Assembly (NCBI GenBank): GCA_021396245.1
Contig: WNYE01000002.1
Location: 744,001-808,000, forward strand
Length of the DNA: 64,000 nucleotides
Source of the DNA: Sporothrix humicola
Taxonomy: Eukaryota; Ascomycota; Sordariomycetes; Ophiostomatales; Ophiostomataceae
Direction: 5' to 3'
The notes below the pieces were generated by a model, which did not search any database, was not told the origin of the DNA, and saw only the letters and a program-made list of their open reading frames with translations. Both the position numbers and the translations under genes were made by a program. Below, piece after piece: positions 63,062-64,000 of the stretch; the stretch's first letter is position 1, and each line of letters starts with the position of its first letter.

Positions 63062-64000
63062 TTACTGAAATTCACGGTGGTTCGCTTCGGCGACAGAGAC
63101 CACCATCCCCTTTGCCTGCTTGTCGTCGTGATCCATCTCGATATCCTCGGTGTGGTACGAGCCAAACTTGCGCAGTGGCACGCCCTGGTGGAACAGCACG
63201 TCAATCTCCTCGAGTGACTTGCCCTTGCACTCCGGAATGCAAAAGTACGTAAAGACCATTGCAAGGAACGAGAATGCGCCAAAGATGAAGCCTACCTTGG
63301 AGTTGAGGTTGGCATAGGGTGCGTACAGAAGGTAGGGGATGGTAAAGTTGACGGCAAACTGGAAGAAGACGTTGACGATGGAAGCCGTGCGCTGGGTTGC
63401 ATCACGCAGCCGGAGAGGAGCAACCTCGGTCGTGACAACGTAGGTGAGCGGTGCCCAGGCAAAGATGAAGCCGCAGCCGAAAATCGTGACCATGGCGACA
63501 ATGGCGACCTTGACGCTGTACGACGGGTCATTGACGAGACCGAGGCCGCCCATGGTCATGATAGCGGCAAACTGGACACCGCCAGAAATCAAAAGAAGAG
63601 GGCGGCGGCCAACACGGTCATTGAGGTACAGGCCAATGCCCATAGTGACCAAGTAACAGCACAGGTTGACAACGGCCATGGTGAAGGCGTTGACGGTGCC
63701 CAGGCCAGAAATAAAGATGGAGCTGTACGACGAGACAAATGCCTGGCCGGTGACCTGCTGGAAAATGTTGACGCCGATGACCACGGCTGTCCGCTTGCGG
63801 TTCATCTTGTTGAAGAGCTCCACCCACTTGCCCTGCTCAGGCATGCTGCGCAGACTCGTTTGCAGAAACTCAAACTCGGCCTCGATTTCCTCATCGGTGA
63901 GAGTACCTTGTCGGAGCTTCTGCAGATTGGCGCGGGCCTCCTCCGTCCGTTCTTTGGTGAGGAGCCAGCGAGGTGACTGACGCAGAAATGTCAGTGATAA
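63062..64000 (-). CDS. MFS sugar porter, 5' part outside the window (partial)
   Basis: C-terminal 304 residues of a sugar transporter. The visible exon is 63976-63062, preceded by a TGCGTCAG acceptor, so 63977-64000 is intron and the rest of the gene lies beyond the window. It starts at SPRWLLTKERTEEARANL, the end of the family P-E-S-P-R-W motif at the central loop. VIGVNIFQQVTGQAFVSSY (helix 7 QQ motif), NDRVGRRPLLLISG and FAWAPLTYVVTTEVAPLRLRD follow. The C-terminal signature is CIPECKGKSLEEIDVLFHQG. The GVPLRKF tail resembles alpha-glucoside/maltose-type permeases, a loose likeness only. It is convergent with the SDR gene. Confidence 0.92.
   Translation of the reverse strand, partial: LSLTFLRQSPRWLLTKERTEEARANLQKLRQGTLTDEEIEAEFEFLQTSLRSMPEQGKWVELFNKMNRKRTAVVIGVNIFQQVTGQAFVSSYSSIFISGLGTVNAFTMAVVNLCCYLVTMGIGLYLNDRVGRRPLLLISGGVQFAAIMTMGGLGLVNDPSYSVKVAIVAMVTIFGCGFIFAWAPLTYVVTTEVAPLRLRDATQRTASIVNVFFQFAVNFTIPYLLYAPYANLNSKVGFIFGAFSFLAMVFTYFCIPECKGKSLEEIDVLFHQGVPLRKFGSYHTEDIEMDHDDKQAKGMVVSVAEANHREFQ

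Overview
The window reads as nuclear DNA of a filamentous ascomycete (Pezizomycotina, most likely Sordariomycetes). The signs are short GT-AG introns of about 50-130 bp with CTAAC-type branch sites, GC-rich codon use in long exons, long pyrimidine-rich 5' leaders, and typical fungal proteins (Atg11, Nhp6, Stt4, Pre7/beta6, CENP-H, many MFS transporters). An order such as Ophiostomatales is possible, but I cannot show it from this sequence alone. I found no tRNA, rRNA, CRISPR or intact transposon.

Region 1, about 1-44.3 kb, is mostly conserved or housekeeping. In order it holds a fungal-specific protein of unknown function (2.2-4.3 kb, +), phosphoglucomutase (5.6-7.3 kb, +), an unrecognised four-exon gene (8.0-9.8 kb, -), the HMG-box protein Nhp6 (12.7-13.0 kb, -) and a 4.4-kb stretch without a gene. 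It continues with CENP-H (17.4-18.2 kb, -) divergent from autophagy scaffold ATG11 (18.9-23.5 kb, +), mitochondrial ribosomal bL9m (24.0-24.9 kb, -) and an alcohol O-acetyltransferase-like protein (25.5-27.1 kb, -). The last genes are a large disordered single-pass membrane protein (28.5-32.6 kb, +), a nucleotidyltransferase-like protein (33.0-34.3 kb, -), an unrecognised two-exon gene (34.9-36.1 kb, -), and phosphatidylinositol 4-kinase STT4 (36.5-42.6 kb, -) divergent from proteasome subunit beta6 (43.3-44.2 kb, +).

Region 2, about 44.5-64 kb, is accessory and metabolic. It contains a GH105 unsaturated-glycoside hydrolase divergent from a Dal5-like MFS transporter, a large DUF6604 protein, a Gfo/Idh/MocA oxidoreductase divergent from a second Dal5-like transporter, a DHA2 drug-efflux-type MFS, a sugar-porter MFS divergent from a short-chain dehydrogenase, and a second sugar porter cut by the window end. 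Five transporters, one intracellular glycosidase and two NAD(P)-dependent oxidoreductases in 20 kb look like a catabolic cluster for plant cell-wall (pectin-like) oligosaccharides. No transcription factor gene lies inside the window. That pathway is an inference.

Several gene models here were rebuilt from splice sites. They include a 6-nt internal micro-exon in the first MFS gene, a 6-nt terminal exon in NHP6, the C-terminal exon of ATG11, and short first exons of the acetyltransferase and of the 36-kb gene. Reading frame is kept across every junction I list.
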